A stretch of DNA of 6,991 nucleotides, from NCBI GenBank assembly GCA_900549655.1, contig UROZ01000104.1, positions 1-6,991 of the forward strand, written 5' to 3'. This document shows positions 6,778 through 6,991 of the stretch, piece after piece. The position numbers and the translations under genes are program-made. The notes under the pieces were generated by a model that saw only the letters and a program-made list of their open reading frames with translations, made no database searches and was not told the DNA's origin. Every line of letters starts with the position of its first letter. The stretch's first letter is position 1. The stretch is from an uncultured Collinsella sp. Lineage in GTDB: Bacteria > Actinomycetota > Coriobacteriia > Coriobacteriales > Coriobacteriaceae.

Positions 6778-6811
6778 GATCCCTCGGGGTCGGAGGAAAA
6801 CGGATCATTTT
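6778..6811 (+). terminator. Weak candidate terminator after the dehydrogenase gene
   Basis: GATCC (6778-6782) can pair with GGATC (6802-6806), enclosing or competing with an inner CCTC/GAGG pairing (6782-6785 with 6793-6796); an ATTTT tract follows (6807-6811). The stem is short and interrupted and the T-run has only four bases, so it is much weaker than the upstream terminator and may be chance. Readthrough into the next frame is possible. Confidence 0.3.
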
Positions 6812-6847
6812 CGGCCGCCAGCAGTGAGAAGATGGACCCAGAAATAG

Positions 6848-6854
6848 AAAGGAG
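6848..6854 (+). promoter_or_regulatory. Strong ribosome binding site for the frame opening at 6860
   Basis: AAAGGAG lies 5 nt before the ATG at 6860. It is a close match to the anti-Shine-Dalgarno complement and is as good as the sites of the two full-length genes. It marks translation starting at 6860 even though that frame stops after six codons, which is the main reason to think the following sequence is a real gene with a frame problem and not non-coding DNA. Confidence 0.6.
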
Positions 6855-6859
6855 TGGCA

Positions 6860-6991
6860 ATGGGCTGGCTCGGGCTTTGAAGACAAGTTATTGCAGGCCC
6901 AGGGCGATTTTTCGCTCAACGCGGGCCAGCACAGCGTGACGTATCTGCCGAGTTCTGACACGGCAACGACCGGTCGCTATCAGGTGCTGCT
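6860..6991 (+). CDS. Unrecognised gene start with an apparent +1 frameshift at CTT-TGA; runs off the window
   Basis: From the ATG at 6860 the frame reads MGWLGL and stops at TGA (6878-6880). If one T is skipped after CTT (6875-6877), reading continues as GAA GAC AAG and stays open to the window end, giving MGWLGLEDKLLQAQGDFSL and a further 25 or so residues ending YQVLL. That frame has GC-rich third positions like its neighbours, while the unshifted frame ends at once. Three explanations fit: a single extra T in the TTT run (mutation or sequencing error), a true +1 recoding site resembling that of prfB, or a start at a downstream TTG (6891), which has only a poor ribosome binding site. The residues do not look like release factor 2 and I do not recognise the family. 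The gene lies 86 nt after the dehydrogenase stop. Product unknown; coding status moderately likely. Confidence 0.4.

Noticed and set aside
5730..6860. Minus-strand open frame of about 376 codons opposite the dehydrogenase
   Set aside because: The dehydrogenase on the + strand has all catalytic residues and a good ribosome binding site; the antisense translation is low-complexity Val/Gly/Leu/Asp-rich shadow.
6860..6991. prfB (release factor 2) with its autoregulatory frameshift
   Set aside because: The CTT-TGA pair is present, but the residues after the shift (EDKLLQAQGDFSL onward) do not match release factor 2, the shift comes much too early, and the usual upstream Shine-Dalgarno-like spur is absent.
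1..6991. CRISPR arrays, tRNA or rRNA genes, insertion sequences
   Set aside because: No regularly spaced direct repeats, no tRNA-like cloverleaf with TTC-containing arms, no rRNA core sequences and no transposase frame were seen on either strand. The forked palindrome at 5514-5644 lacks tRNA consensus bases.

Overview
The window is GC-rich, with codon use strongly biased to G or C in third positions. Its gene set (a giant fused CoA-enzyme activase, a TetR regulator and a butyrate-type 3-hydroxyacyl-CoA dehydrogenase) suggests an anaerobic high-GC Gram-positive gut bacterium. The Coriobacteriia, and Collinsella in particular, fit best. This is an inference from composition and family content, since no rRNA or other marker gene is present.

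Layout: all supported genes lie on the + strand. (1) Bases 1-603 are the 3' part of a TetR-family regulator; its first codons lie upstream of the window. (2) After 11 nt and a strong ribosome binding site comes a 1593-residue protein (615-5396). It carries two complete tandem BadF/BadG/BcrA/BcrD-type ATPase/activase domains, each with the cysteine pair expected to hold the intersubunit [4Fe-4S] cluster. A four-cysteine linker, a DUF2229-type domain and a cysteine-bearing C-terminal region related to 2-hydroxyacyl-CoA dehydratase subunits follow. (3) Bases 5397-5813 hold a strong Rho-independent terminator (5425-5461), then an imperfect palindrome of about 131 nt (5514-5644) that could fold into a branched hairpin, then about 170 nt of leader with no clear promoter. 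(4) Bases 5814-6773 encode a 3-hydroxyacyl-CoA dehydrogenase whose dinucleotide site looks NADP-type. (5) After an 86-nt gap, a strong ribosome binding site and ATG (6860) open a reading frame that stops after six codons at CTT-TGA. The +1 frame from that point stays open and codon-biased to the window end, so this is either a frameshifted gene start or a +1 recoding site.

How they may work together: the regulator and activase appear to be one transcription unit, with the regulator probably controlling it. The activase family uses ATP hydrolysis to push electrons to very low potential for reductive or radical acyl-CoA chemistry. The dehydrogenase, in a separate unit beyond the terminator, interconverts 3-hydroxyacyl-CoA and acetoacyl-CoA, so both loci point to CoA-thioester metabolism of a fermenting anaerobe. 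No separate dehydratase or acyl-CoA reductase subunit is visible, so the giant protein's substrate or partner cannot be read from this window.
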